The notes under the pieces: model-generated
What the model saw: the letters and a program-made list of their open reading frames with translations, nothing else
Told to the model about the DNA's origin: nothing
The model's database searches: none
Translations under genes and position numbers: made by a program
Source: Drosophila persimilis
Lineage: Eukaryota > Arthropoda > Insecta > Diptera > Drosophilidae
Assembly (NCBI RefSeq): GCF_003286085.1
Contig: NW_020825288.1
Location: 9,982,001-10,046,000 of the forward strand
Direction of reading: 5' to 3'
DNA: 64,000 nt
In this document: one piece after another, positions 36,752 to 47,967 of the stretch
Numbering within the stretch: position 1 is the stretch's first letter
Layout of the letters: each line of letters starts with the position of its first letter

Positions 36752-37328
36752 ATAATAGCGAACTGGACGAAATAATAACACAATTAGAAATGTATACATC
36801 TATGCGCTGTTTTATTTGTAGCCTATTCTTAGCCTGTTTTTTTTTACAACTTCTAGCTTGTATTTTTGCTAAATCTAGCATATTTTGACGCTCAAAATCT
36901 GGCTGCACTGCTTAAACATGGAATTAACATTAGACATGCTAACATTAACATTATACTTAACAGCGACGTCTATCGCTTATCGTCGAAGTTTATCGTGGTT
37001 GTAGTGCTGCAAAACAGAGAAAGTCTGCAACAGCTGTTGGGTACAATTTTACTTTAAACAAAATTTATACATTTATAAATTTTTGCTTATTTTTCTAAAT
37101 ACATTGGTATATAATACACCAAACCGAATGCCGAATTCAACCCGATCAGCTGTTACCTCCTGCAACGAATTCGGCCGCTGTCAAACAAACGTCAAAGCAG
37201 TCGCGGGTCGGACGAAAAGTGCAGAAAAATAATTGAAGTAGCACAATTAAAGGAAAAGACATTGAAATAACGCGCTTAAAAAACATCAACCCGCATATGT
37301 GCACAACGCTTATTCTGAGCTAGGAGCA

Positions 37329-40098
37329 ATGGGCGATAAGACGGAGCCCACCACACCTGCACCCTCCCCAACGGAAGAAGGACTGGCAGACCTGGCGGCA
37401 GCTGTCGGCAATGCTGGAGCCCCCGGCAACAACTGCAGTAGCAGCTCCAACCAGTCCGCAGTTAGCACAAATGCAAAGATCCTGATAATTGGGGCAGGCA
37501 TGGCCGGCCTCTCGGCGGCCAACCATCTTCTCCAAAACGGCTGTGACGATTTTTTCATAATCGAGGCCCGAGGTCGGGTGGGTGGGCGTATTGTGTCCAT
37601 ACCGCTCAGCAATAATCAAAAGGTAGAGTTATGTAACCAGCCCAAGAAAGGACAAGAACCGAACCAAATTGAATCTCGTTCATCGTTATTGGAACATACA
37701 TAAAGTGAAGCTATAATTCTGAGCGAGCATGCTATAACGTAGCTACTGCTGCAGCTGTAGTCATAGAATATAGATTTTTCCAAGCATTGCGCAGTCCGTC
37801 TGCTATTTACGCATCCCATTGGGTATATTTATGTCGGCTTGCTTAGCCTTCTTGTGTTGCTACTTGGACTATTTCTTAGTTTAGTTTTTGTCATATTTTC
37901 CCTTCAAAGATACTAAGACCGCTCAATTTACTTAATTGATTCTTGCCTATCCCATTTGTATACCATTTTTTCTGTACATCTGTTGGAATGCTTGGGACCA
38001 GACTTTTGTCTAGTTACTAAGAGCAATTGCTACGATACCAGAGCTTGTCCATTAGTTATGACTTTGTCAACGAATTGTTATACAACTGGCAGCCAATAGC
38101 CAAAAAATGTTAGATAAGATACGGCTTACTGAATAAAGCTAACGATGAAGTTCCAGGCTATAGCCCTCCATTTTGCATTATACCATCCATTATACCAAAT
38201 GGAGGGCTGACGGGACAACGATCACGTAGACTCGTGAGCTCTTAAGCCATGATCAATGAGCCCACCCCCTAGTTCTAGGAATATATGAAGGTCAGTTCTT
38301 ATCTGAGCATCATCAGAAAGTAAAAAAGCATTTACAAATAAATATTTGTGAATTTTGTACACTATAAATTTCTCAAACACTCACTTTGTTTTATTTTCAC
38401 AGATCGAGCTGGGCGCCAACTGGATACATGGCGTCCTGGGAAACCCAATATTCGAATTCGCCATGCAGCAAGGTCTAGTCAGCGTGGTGAATGTACCAAA
38501 GCCCCACAAAGTCGTGGCCACCACCGAAGATGGGCATCAAGTTCCTTTCAGCATACTACAAGAGATCTACGAGGCGTACGTGTGCTTTCTACGGCGTTGC
38601 GACGAGTATTTTTTGTGTCAGTATAGCCCCCCACCGGATATACATAGCGTGGGCGAGCACATCAACTACGAGATCGAGATCTATCTGAGCTCGGTGCAGG
38701 ATCCAAAGGAGAAGCGCCTCAAGCAGTCCATATTCAACTGCCTTCTCAAGCGAGAGACCTGTATCACTGGCTGTAACAACATGAACGAGGTGGATCTCCT
38801 CGAGCTTGGTAGGTTGTAGAAGCGAGTTCGTTGTTTTCTACAAATATTGACGATTTAATTACCTTTGCAGGCAGCTATACAGAGCTACAGGGCGGCAATA
38901 TAGTTCTGCCCTCTGGCTACAGCTCCATACTACGACCGTTAAGTGGCCAGATACCACAGAAGTCTATTTTGACCAAGTGCCCGGTAAAGAAGATTCACTG
39001 GAAGCGGAAAAAGACGTTCACAGGCCTGGAAACCGTAGACGAACACTCGGAGAACGAGGACTCAGATGACTCGGAAAAGACTGTCACAGAAGTACCCACT
39101 GCGGGCGGTGCGCTGCGGGGAGCCTCCGTCGAGTCCAACTCCAGTAGCAATTGTGATTATCCCGCGGGAAATGTGCGTGTAGACTGCGAGGACGGACGCG
39201 TCTTCCACGCCGCCCATGTGATATGCACTATACCGCTGGGCGTGCTCAAGAATACACACAAAACCCTTTTTGATCCGGAGCTGCCGCAGTTTAAGCAGGA
39301 ATCGATTGAGAATCTCATGTTCGGGACTGTAGACAAGATATACTTGGAGTATGAGAGGCCATTCCTCAGTGCAGACATATCGGAGGTGATGCTGCTGTGG
39401 AATGATGACAAGCGTGACATGCACAGCTGCACTGAGGAGGAGCTGGCCAGCGAGGCCTATCTTAGCAAGAATTGGTACAAGAAAATCTACTCCTTTGCCA
39501 AGGTGACGGACACGCTTCTCCTGGGGTGGGTCTCTGGGCGCGAGGCCGAGTATATGGAAACGCTCTCTCACGAAGCTGTGGCGGAAAAGTGTACTGAAAT
39601 CCTGAGAAGCTTCCTGCAAGATCCGTATGTCCCGAAACCGAAGCGTTGCGTGTGGTGAGTCCAAAAATTGTATGGTTGATTTATTTTTGCTGATTTTTTT
39701 TTTTTTATTTTTAGTACGAGTTGGAAATCGCAGGAATTTACTGGAGGCGCCTATACCTCTATACCTGTGGGAGCCACCCAGGAAGATATTGAAAACCTGG
39801 CCCAGCCCCTGTATGCAACGCCGCAGGCCATGAAGGTACAGTGCATGCCGCGTCACAAGTTTTATTGAACACTTACCTAAGTCTATTGTCTATTTCCTCT
39901 ATATGCGTTCAGCCCGCCATCTTGTTTGCTGGAGAGCACACGCATTCCAGCTTCTACTCCACCGTGCACGGCGCCTACTTGAGTGGGCGGACAGCGGCGC
40001 AGTATCTGCTGGCCAATGATGAGCCCGATGAGATGATTATAATGGAGTCGGACGGCAGCGACCTCAGCGCCTGGATTCAAGGCATCGCCCTGGACTAA
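37329..40098 (+). CDS. CG8032: Flavin polyamine oxidase (spermine oxidase-like)
   Basis: Five exons in phase: 37329-37622, 38403-38808, 38871-39654, 39715-39835 and 39913-40098, giving about 596 residues. The FAD-binding motif ILIIGAGMAGLSAANHLL and EARGRVGGRI are at residues 49-93. IELGANWIHG opens exon 2, and the second FAD block FAGEHTHSSFYSTVHGAYLS is in exon 5. This is the flavin amine oxidase fold of spermine/acetylpolyamine oxidases, which oxidise polyamines and release hydrogen peroxide. An acidic insert (HSENEDSDDSEK) in exon 3 makes it longer than the human enzyme. The ATG at 37329 is the first in the open frame after an upstream GTG. The symbol is from memory of its position next to the transketolase gene CG8036. 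Confidence 0.93.
38162..38208. repeat. Perfect 12-bp stem hairpin in polyamine-oxidase intron 1
   Basis: agccctccattt at 38162-38173 and aaatggagggct at 38197-38208 form a 12-bp perfect stem with a 23-base loop. Function unknown; it may be a MITE relic. Confidence 0.7.
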
Positions 40099-40349
40099 AA
40101 ACTTTATAGACAGCAAATCGATATTGTATTATAATTTTTATTTAGTTATATTACCGATTACTTCTTGTACAATTATTGAATGCTTTTTAGCTAGTGATAT
40201 TCCATTTTTCCCCGTTTAACATTTTTTGCCGTGTATCGTTTTTAGCGTATTTTTTGTACGTCCTCATTGAGAATTTGTTTTTACGTTTGTATGTTTTATG
40301 ATCCAATTTTGTGTATAAATTATATGGAACCCGCTTGTACAATACTATG

Positions 40350-40355
40350 AATAAA
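40350..40355 (+). terminator. Polyadenylation signal of the polyamine-oxidase gene
   Basis: AATAAA, 252 bp after the stop codon at 40098, in AT-rich 3' sequence. Confidence 0.6.
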
Positions 40356-41061
40356 TGTTACAATATAGCTGTGCTGATCAAAGTGCTGCCAACCAACGGC
40401 AGATGACCGACCGTGCACTCCAAGCAGCTTTCATTGTACTTGAACGAAGCACGAATACAAATATGTGTGCACAAACTTAAAGTTATGCAGAACTAATTAC
40501 CAAACTATGCATAAGTGGAACTTACTACATACAAACATAAAATGCCTATTTTTGTAAACTCATATTAAGGTATCAAAGATTCGCTTGAAGTTAGGATTGG
40601 ACCAGATGTCCGGCCACGACCGGGAATCTTGAATGAGCTCCATGCTCCATGAAGCGATGGCCACAAGTGTAAATTGAATGTAATTATTGTTAATGTTAAC
40701 TAGTACTTTGCTAACTCATTTGTGCAATAGTTTAAACTCGTAGGACAGTTGATATCGATAAATCCGTATGTTTTTATCTTCAAATGTTCGATATGTCGAC
40801 CTGTTTGCATAAGGTGAATAAAGAACACGCTAAATTATTATATGTAAGCAAACCCATCTGTTTACCTTGCTTAGTTTTTTATATCAAAATCAATTTAAAT
40901 TTGACTTTCTGACCTACAGTCTTTGAAAAATTTCTGTTTTTTTTTTTCATTTTAAACTAGGTAAAAGTAGCGCTCGTCCACAAGTTATTCATGAACTTCG
41001 TATATTGTATATCAAAAAACGGTAAGCTAAAAATGAATGTTAAAACAACAAAAAGAAAAAC
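40356..41061. other. Intergenic region with a TATCGATA (DRE) site
   Basis: TATCGATA at 40753-40760 is the Drosophila DREF-binding core promoter element. A short minus-strand frame with MELIQDSRSWPDIWSNP (40643-40560) lies about 110 bp downstream on that strand. No confirmed gene. Confidence 0.4.
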
Positions 41062-41155
41062 TCCTTCGAGCCGGATTTGAACCAGCGACCTATGGATTTC
41101 TATTGCACGTGTTTCTATCTACAGTCCACCGCTCTACCAACTGAGCTATCGAAGG
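41062..41155 (-). tRNA. tRNA-Tyr-GTA: tRNA-Tyr (GUA) with a 21-nt intron
   Basis: On the minus strand CCTTCGA pairs with TCGAAGG in the acceptor stem, followed by the discriminator A. The A box AGCTCAGTTGGTAGAGC and B box GGTTCAAATCC are intact, and the anticodon loop reads CUGUAGA. The intron ATAGAAACACGTGCAATAGA+A is inserted after position 37, the canonical place. The mature length is 73. Tyrosine tRNA genes of Drosophila carry introns, which supports the call. Both Pol III boxes are intact, and TTTTT on the minus strand (41060-41056) immediately follows as terminator. Confidence 0.97.
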
Positions 41156-41536
41156 TTGAATTCCAGTTGCGCAATTGTCGTTTTTGGGTCCGATCGGAAA
41201 AAGAGACGACAAATGTACTAAAAAAGAGTTTTATAAACCATACAATACATGAACAAAACGAACTAAAAAGATATTCCTCGATTTTGATATTCGGTTTAGT
41301 ATTAGTTCATTATGAGCTGGCTATACCCAAATTACATGTTTGTGCAGTTGCCATGACGTTTATTACATGTAAACTACACAGACATGTAAATATCAACAGA
41401 GCCATCTGTTTTTTGTCCGCGGTGTTTTTAAATAAATCGTTCCTACCCTACTAATAAAGCTGCTCTTCGCTCTCATCAGGCAGTCGTTGTGGGTTGCCTA
41501 TTCTGTATTTTAATTAATTACAGTTGAACTTCCATA

Positions 41537-41749
41537 GGTTAGGTTAGGTAGTGTGTAGGGTGTATATGAGGCGTGTGCTGCTTCGCGAAAACCCGCTGGC
41601 TGTCCGGGACTGCTTGTTTTCGGTACTCTCCCTAGGGATGCCCGCTTATTCGCAACTGAATTACCGAGGAAAGCCGTTTGCTATCCTTAAACAACGACTC
41701 GTCCAGTGGAATCATCTAGGCCCCTTTTGAGCCACCTCATCAGACCAGA
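41537..41749 (-). mobile_element. 213-bp 5'-truncated non-LTR insertion with 12-bp duplication
   Basis: Direct repeats tgaacttccata at 41525-41536 and 41750-41761 flank the insert. The plus-strand left edge is ggttaggttaggtag, comparable to aggctaggttagttaga at the left edge of the LOA-type insert at 22552. Both also have 12-bp duplications, so the 3' end of the same or a related element is likely, in minus orientation. Confidence 0.75.
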
Positions 41750-42130
41750 TGAACTTCCATAAATCGAACAACTATTATCCAAAGAAAACGTTCGATGCGC
41801 CCTAAACGCTGTTGCACAAACAAAAACGGGTTTGTTCGAAATACAGATATTTTGCAGCATGTGTGGCGTACCCTTTTCCACAGGTTTAAATATATAGCAC
41901 ATTAACGGAATTGGATTTGGTATTTTGTGTCTTTTACTTTCAACCAATCGTCAGAAATGTCCGTCAAACCGATATATCCTAAAACAAAATTGTATCGTTT
42001 CGAATATACACTTAAAAACATGCTACTGCAGCAACATGTTTTCAAATACCAGCAACATTGACTGCTTTTTAGTTGAACTTTTTTGTTTTAACCTTGTTCA
42101 ATACACAATACAATAAAAGACTGAACTTAT

Positions 42131-42190
42131 GGAAAATTCATTCATCAAAGGCATACAATTATGTGGGCAGAGCTGCGAGTCTTAGCTAGC
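42131..42190 (+). repeat. Promoter-proximal repeat, copy 1
   Basis: Contains aaaattcattcatcaaag, atgtgggcagagctg and ttagctagcc, shared in order with 42310-42400 and 52288-52390. Confidence 0.6.
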
Positions 42191-42309
42191 CAATTGAGCA
42201 ATAGGAACGATGACTCACTCACGTTTCATTTGTTTGGCCTTTTTCTTTAAAACCTTTTTTTTTAGACAAAATCAAATAAAAGGGAATATTTAAAACAAAC
42301 CAATCATAT

Positions 42310-42405
42310 AGAAAATAGATTCATCAATCGGATAAAAGTATGTGTTCAGGGTTGATGGTTCCATCTGGCTAGTAATATTAAACCGAATATCAAAATTGAT
42401 AAATG
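42310..42405 (+). repeat. Promoter-proximal repeat, copy 2
   Basis: Contains agattcatcaatcggataaa, tgtgttcagggttgatggtt and a gaatatcaaaa block, lying 250-340 bp upstream of motif 1 of the transketolase gene. It matches copy 3 upstream of lodestar. Confidence 0.65.
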
Positions 42406-42651
42406 AATTCGAGTCAAGGACTACGAACAATTAACCCACTGTTGACCAAATTACTCTCCACGAAAATTATGAATCTTGAAGAGTTTTAACGCAGTTAAGG
42501 TGAAAGATGTAATGGTAATGTTGATTATAGAAAAAAAGGAAGGATGAATCAATAAGAAAAGTTTACAAACAGCATTATTTTCCGCTGATTAGCTCAAGAT
42601 GTTAGCCCTTTTAAATAGAGGGGGGTTGAGTGGGTTAAGTTCGTATATTTC

Positions 42652-42662
42652 CGGTCACACTG
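42652..42662 (+). promoter_or_regulatory. Ohler motif 1 core promoter, transketolase
   Basis: CGGTCACACTG matches YGGTCACACTR exactly. It lies 205 bp upstream of the ATG at 42867. Motif 1 (bound by M1BP) marks TATA-less promoters of constitutively expressed fly genes. Confidence 0.8.
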
Positions 42663-42866
42663 CAACAAAAATCAAATCTCCAAATCTCACAACTTTTTGT
42701 ACATTTTCCAGCACCACCACGGCTGCTACAAGTTCTTTTGACTCCAGCTCCGCCGCCACCACGACAGCCTTCTCTTCGTCTATTTGCCAGAAGTCTCAGC
42801 GTTTGTTTAACGAATACAAATTTTTCGCGTTTTGTGCTTGAAACGTCAACAACAATCATCCGCAAT

Positions 42867-45800
42867 ATGTCCTACCACAAGCCAGAAGCGAAGACCGTTC
42901 AGGACCTGAAAGACCTGGCTCAAAAGCTTCGCATTCATTCCATCAACTCCACTCAGGCCTCCAAATCAGGGTAAGTGTGCGCCTAATCGAACCATTCACA
43001 AGCATTGTGTGTGTACATGGCCATATGTAAACCTGCAATCCAAAAATTGTGCACCTTGCACCTGTTGCGCCACCGGCAAAGGTGACCCCCTGCCAGGCTT
43101 GAGTTTCCAAGCCACGTGTTTTCGTCACTTTAGTGTTTCCAGATATACGAATTTATGAATTTGTTGCACTGCTTTGCTGTGTGTGTGTGTCTGTGCGTTT
43201 GAGCTGCTTGCTTTGCTGATAAACCCCATTGTGGAAATTACTTAGCTTTTATAACTGACCTTTGCCGACCTTGAAAACTACCGTTTTCACCTATTGCCTT
43301 TCGGCAAAGACTATACAATAGTATTGTATAGTCTTTGCTTTCGGGGCATTTTTAATTGGTTTGGCCGCCCTAACATTCTCTGGTGTTCATTTGAAATCAG
43401 CGGCGCAGCAGTTCAACTTCATAATTTTTCCACTTCGGGGTCTTCTGCGAGATAAGATCTGCTCTATATATGACCTTTGCTGGTAAGATAACCCGAGTTT
43501 TGCTGGTTCGTCACGACTTACGATATGACCGATTACACCCTCGTAGAGGTGACCAGCTGACCGGTGTGCTTCGCGCATGATGATCGAAATACAGTGAACA
43601 CTGATAAAATGAGCCGAACCAAGTGACTCGACACTCAGGATCACCTTCATTAGTACTTGGAGTTGTTGGAGAGGACAGGCGGCAACATGCAATCGCAGCG
43701 TGTAATTTGAGAGTTTTGTTTTTTGAGATGCTATGACAGACCAGACCCCAATGGAGTACAAGGTCCGTGAAACCGGTGTGGTAGCTGTGTACATTCACTC
43801 GAATATCATTCTAGTTGCTTGTCTTAGAGATAAGGTTTATTTATATATAAGTATGTACATATTTAAATGTACATGGGGGATAAGACGAGCCCCCCTTTGC
43901 AAAGTTGCGTATTTTTATACCCGTTACTCGACGAGTACAGGGGTATATTAGATTTGTGCGGAAAATGGATGTATGTAACGCCCAGAAGGAAAAGTTTCGA
44001 TTGAGCCATATCTGTCTGTCCGTCCATCGGTCTTGTTTCACACTTACTCCTCAGAGAATATAAGAGTAGAGCAACGAGTAGATCCAGACTCCTTTGCCGC
44101 GCTCCTTTCCACCCCACAAAGGGCGAACATTTTGAAGATACGAGAAAAACGCAGAATCATAGAGAATTACCATTTCTTCCTGCAGAATTGGGATCAGATA
44201 TTTTTCTGTCTCTCTAACACACTCTTTGTCGTGCATTATGTGCAACCTCTGGCGGTACTGACTGAGTATCGGGTATAAATGTAGAGTCTCGACCGTAGGA
44301 GCGACTCACAAAGTTCCCCCTCGTTGGGGTTGGAGTTTTGCCAAATTGCAGCACATTTTGTAAACAATTTCTTTGCTGCCCTTTCATTGGTCTCTTAATA
44401 TCTTCATCTATAAATATATTGGTTTGTATGTCGGATTGATTAATGGACGTTGAGATCAAATGGAAACACAACAAATGTAAATGTCTCCTGGATATACATA
44501 CATACATATATGGTTTTTATACCCGATACTCAAATGTAAAGTTGCGGTCGCAGCAGCAACCCACAACGTTCCCCCTCGTTTGTTCTGTCATCTAAAATTC
44601 TTCATTGAAGAACCATAGCCCTTTTCTGTGTTAAAGTTAAAATATAAAAAAACCCTTCCTTTCATCTCCAACAGACATCCCACATCATGCGCCTCGCTGG
44701 CCGAGATCATGTCAGTGCTGTTCTTCCAGCAGCTGCGCTTGAACGTTAAGCATCCCCGGGATCCATCCAGCGATCGCCTGATATTGTCCAAGGGACATGC
44801 TGCCCCTATTCTATACGCTGCCTGGGCCGAGACTGGCCTGTTCTCCGTGGAGGACCTGAAGAACCTGCGCAAGATCGACAGCGATCTGGAGGGTCATCCT
44901 ACACCTCGCCTCAACTTCATTGATGTGGGAACCGGATCTCTGGGCCAGGGCGTGGCCGTTGGTGCCGGCATGGCCTATGTGGGCAAGAACTTCGACAAGG
45001 CCGATTATCGCACTTACGTGATTGTGGGGGACGGCGAATCCGCTGAGGGATCAGTGTGGGAGTCGCTGCATTTTGCCGGATACTACAATCTAGACAACCT
45101 GTGCGTGATCTTCGATGTTAACAGGCTGGGTCAGTCTGAGGCCACCTCGCTGCAGCACAAAATGGAGGTGTACAGAGACAGGCTCGAGTCCTTTGGCTTC
45201 AATGCGCTGGTTGTGGATGGCCACGACATCGACGAGCTCTGCAAAGCCTTCCACTGTGCGGCCAACACTAAGAGCAAGCCAACAGCCATTATTGCAAAAA
45301 CGTTTAAGGGCAAGGACTTCCCCAATATTGAGGACCTCGATAACTGGCACGGCAAGCCCCTGGGCGACCAGGCTGATAAGGTGATCAAGCACTTGCAGGG
45401 CCTGATGGTCAATCCCAACGTCAAACTTGCGCCGAAGAAAGTGGGCAAGACCGGCCTGGCACCCGAGGTAGACATCAACAATGTAAAGCTCTGTGCTCCA
45501 CCCAACTACAAGCTTGGTGACTCGGTAGCCACGCGCCTAGCCTATGGCACAGCTTTGGCCAAGATCGCAGCTGACAATGACCGTGTGATTGCTCTGGACG
45601 GCGACACTAAGAACTCGACCTTTTCCGACAAGCTGAAGAACGCGTTCCCGGAACGTCACATCGAGTGCTTTATTGCTGAACAGAATCTGGTGGGGGTTGC
45701 CATCGGGGCTGCCTGCCGTCGTCGCACCGTGGCGTTTGTTTCCACCTTCGCCACGTTCTTCACTCGCGCCTATGACCAGATCCGCATGGGCGCCATCTCG

Positions 45801-46516
45801 CAGACAAATGTAAACTTTGTAGGGTCCCACTGTGGCTGCAGCATCGGGGAGGATGGCCCCTCTCAAATGGGACTCGAGGACATCGCTATGTTCCGCACTA
45901 TTCCTGGCAGCACGATCTTCTATCCTTCCGACGCTGTCAGTACCGAGCGTGCCGTCGAGCTGGCAGCCAATACCAAGGGCGTCTGCTTTATCCGCACCTC
46001 GCGTCCCAACACTTGTGTGATCTACAACAACGACGAGCCCTTCACCATTGGACGCGGAAAGGTGGTTCGCCAGAAGCCCTCCGATGAGGTGCTCTTGATC
46101 GGAGCTGGCATCACTTTGTACGAGTGCCTGGCCGCCGCCGACCAGCTGGAAAAAGATTGCATCACAGTCCGTGTAATTGATCCGTTCACCGTAAAACCTC
46201 TGGACGTGGATCTAATTGTGGAGCATGGCAAGCAGTGCGGTGGCCGTGTGGTTGTCGTTGAGGACCACTACCAGTAAGTACACGCCATCCCTTCTGCGGA
46301 GAACTTATCTTAATAATACGAATATGATTTTCTCGCAGGCAAGGAGGCTTAGGCGAGGCTGTGCTCAGTGCTTTAGCCGAGCAGCGGAACTTTGTGGTGA
46401 AGCATCTGTTTGTGCCCACTGTACCACGCTCAGGTCCGCCAGCGGTTCTCATCGACATGTTTGGCATTTCAGCCCGCAACGTTGTCCTTGCCGTCAATGC
46501 CATCTTGAAGAAGTGA
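42867..46516 (+). CDS. CG8036: Transketolase
   Basis: Three exons in phase: 42867-42970, 44675-46273 and 46339-46516, giving 626 residues, close to animal transketolases. The thiamine-diphosphate motif begins [13 protein letters not shown] and ends with FDVN. Substrate and cofactor blocks include [54 protein letters not shown] and the C-terminal [13 protein letters not shown]. It moves two-carbon ketol units between sugar phosphates in the non-oxidative pentose phosphate pathway in the cytosol. The 1.7-kb first intron holds several transposon repeats. The gene reads away from a motif 1 promoter. The symbol comes from recalled synteny with lodestar and CG8032. Confidence 0.96.
43305..43337. 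mobile_element. 33-bp palindrome: two fused termini of the 36.1-kb element
   Basis: CAAAGACTATACAATA, one G, then the exact complement of the first 16 bases. The 16-mer equals the outer end of the 596-bp element at 36156-36751. Perfect 7-bp direct repeats ctttcgg flank it at 43298-43304 and 43338-43344, so it looks like an independent insertion of termini alone. It lies in transketolase intron 1. Confidence 0.85.
43912..44325 (+). repeat. SGM/ISY-type dispersed repeat, copy S2
   Basis: Opens tttttatacccgttactcga, passes the tttcgattgagccatatctg block and ends gactcacaaagttccccctcg. Intronic in the transketolase gene. Shares all blocks in order with copies S1, S4 and S5. Confidence 0.75.
44514..44580 (+). 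repeat. SGM/ISY-type repeat, copy S3, internally deleted
   Basis: The tttttatacccgatactcaa start is joined directly to the gttgcggtcgcagcagcaac and acgttccccctcg end, leaving only the two ends of the family. Confidence 0.75.
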
Positions 46517-46626
46517 GGAACCACCGCCAACTCCCCAAGAATTTGAATTCCAGTTCCACCTGCAGGAAAATACCCAGACACCATTCCCCCACACATCTGC
46601 TTACTAATTCCAATTATAATATCAGA

Positions 46627-46632
46627 AATAAA
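46627..46632 (+). terminator. Polyadenylation signal of transketolase
   Basis: AATAAA 111 bp after the stop codon at 46516. Confidence 0.7.
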
Positions 46633-46679
46633 TTCGTTTTGATACAAAGTATTCAAAAGTAGAGGGATTCCCGTAATTC

Positions 46680-47030
46680 CCACATCGCCCATTCTCTTTG
46701 CGTCACAATGGCCATGTATTGGGCAATGTTTTGTCAAAGTAGTGGGCGTTGGTCAGCTTGGTGTTGCCCAGTCTCAGTCTATTAATTATGACCTGGTGCC
46801 TTCTATTAAGGATATTGTTTTTTGGAGGGGGTGTTGTTGGTAGCGAGGTTGCTAATTTGTTCGTACCATGTAGAGGTGTTTGTGAGGAGGTCGGTTTGTT
46901 TAGATTGGAGGACTTTTTTTAGGAAGTGTGCAATGTCGGTAGAGTTGTGGTTTGGGGTGTAAATGAGGGGAAATTTGGTGTTCATCTTGGCTGCAGAGTC
47001 TGCCAGTCTGCGAATCCGCACTCCTGTTAG
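46680..47030 (-). pseudogene. RNase H/C-terminal fragment of a non-LTR retrotransposon
   Basis: On the minus strand, RRLADSAAKMNTKFPLIYTPN is followed, one frame over, by IDRLRLGNTKLTNAHYF. The RLRLGNTKLT form is typical of the region after the RNase H domain in I/LOA-type elements. Short, broken and inactive. Confidence 0.55.
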
Positions 47031-47040
47031 ATCTCACTAT

Positions 47041-47409
47041 AAAAAGTATATCTCAGAATTTCGCCACACCCCCTTCCGCCCCCACAAAGGACGAAAATCT
47101 GTTGCATCCTCAATATAGCAGATTCGAGAAAACTAAAAACGCACAATCATAAATAATGACCATATCTATCCGGCTGCTGAATCTGGATCAGATCGGATCA
47201 TTTTTATAGCCAAAAGGAATAAATCAATTTGCAGTGGCTACGCAGCGTCCGACGTCACGCTCTGACTGATTTTCTGTCTCTCTCGCACGCACTCTTTGTC
47301 GTGTCGTTTAATATTAGCGGCGTCTGCCGGAGGAGAGTATACTGACTAAGTATGGGGTATAAATGTAGAGTTGCGGTCTCCGCAGCAACTCACAACGTTC
47401 CCCCTCGTT
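47041..47409 (+). repeat. SGM/ISY-type repeat, copy S4, 5' part missing
   Basis: Shares ttcgccacacccccttccgc, gaaaactaaaaacgcacaat, tctctctcgcacgcactctttg and the end acgttccccctcg with copies S2 and S5. It lacks the tttttatacccg start. Confidence 0.75.
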
Positions 47410-47967
47410 TGGAATTTGCTTTGTGCCTTTGAATGTTTTTATGTGTGGATTTTGTTATTAGATTTGCTTTGCTGCTGGCGCGTCTCTACTTGACGAAGTC
47501 TAGACTGACTTTTAATGATTATAACAGATATGTATGTATTTGGTTTTCAAATCAAATTTACGTTTGACCACATACACAACAGACTGTGTACTATGTGGAT
47601 TACATGTATGTATTTATAAAGAAGAGAAATGTTGAACTTCTTATGAACAAAGATAAACAAAGAAAATATTTGGCTTCAACAATATATTCCTACTCTGTTC
47701 CTATTCCTTTCGATGGTTACCAAAAAGAAGCAACTAATATGTTTTACTATTAATATGATTATAATAGATATGTGGTTTTCAAATTAAATTAAGATTCGAA
47801 CACGTACAGAACAGACTGTATTAATTATACATAGTACGTATGAGGTAGTGTTTAATAAAGCCTGTGGTCGTTTGTTAGAAATATAACATGGAATGTTAAA
47901 GGAAAGCTTATATTAAACTTCTTAAATATTGGCTTTTCTAGCCGAGAAGTGACGGTATGGGCATAGC
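47410..47967. other. Convergent intergenic region, AT-rich
   Basis: Contains two related blocks (47517-47590 and 47757-47825: gattataa-agatatg..ggttttcaaat-aaatt..acaacagactgta), a diverged direct repeat. No gene. Confidence 0.5.

Noticed and set aside
39062-39856. 264-codon minus-strand frame inside the polyamine-oxidase gene
   Set aside because: It overlaps exon 3 and an intron of a well-supported gene on the other strand and resembles nothing.
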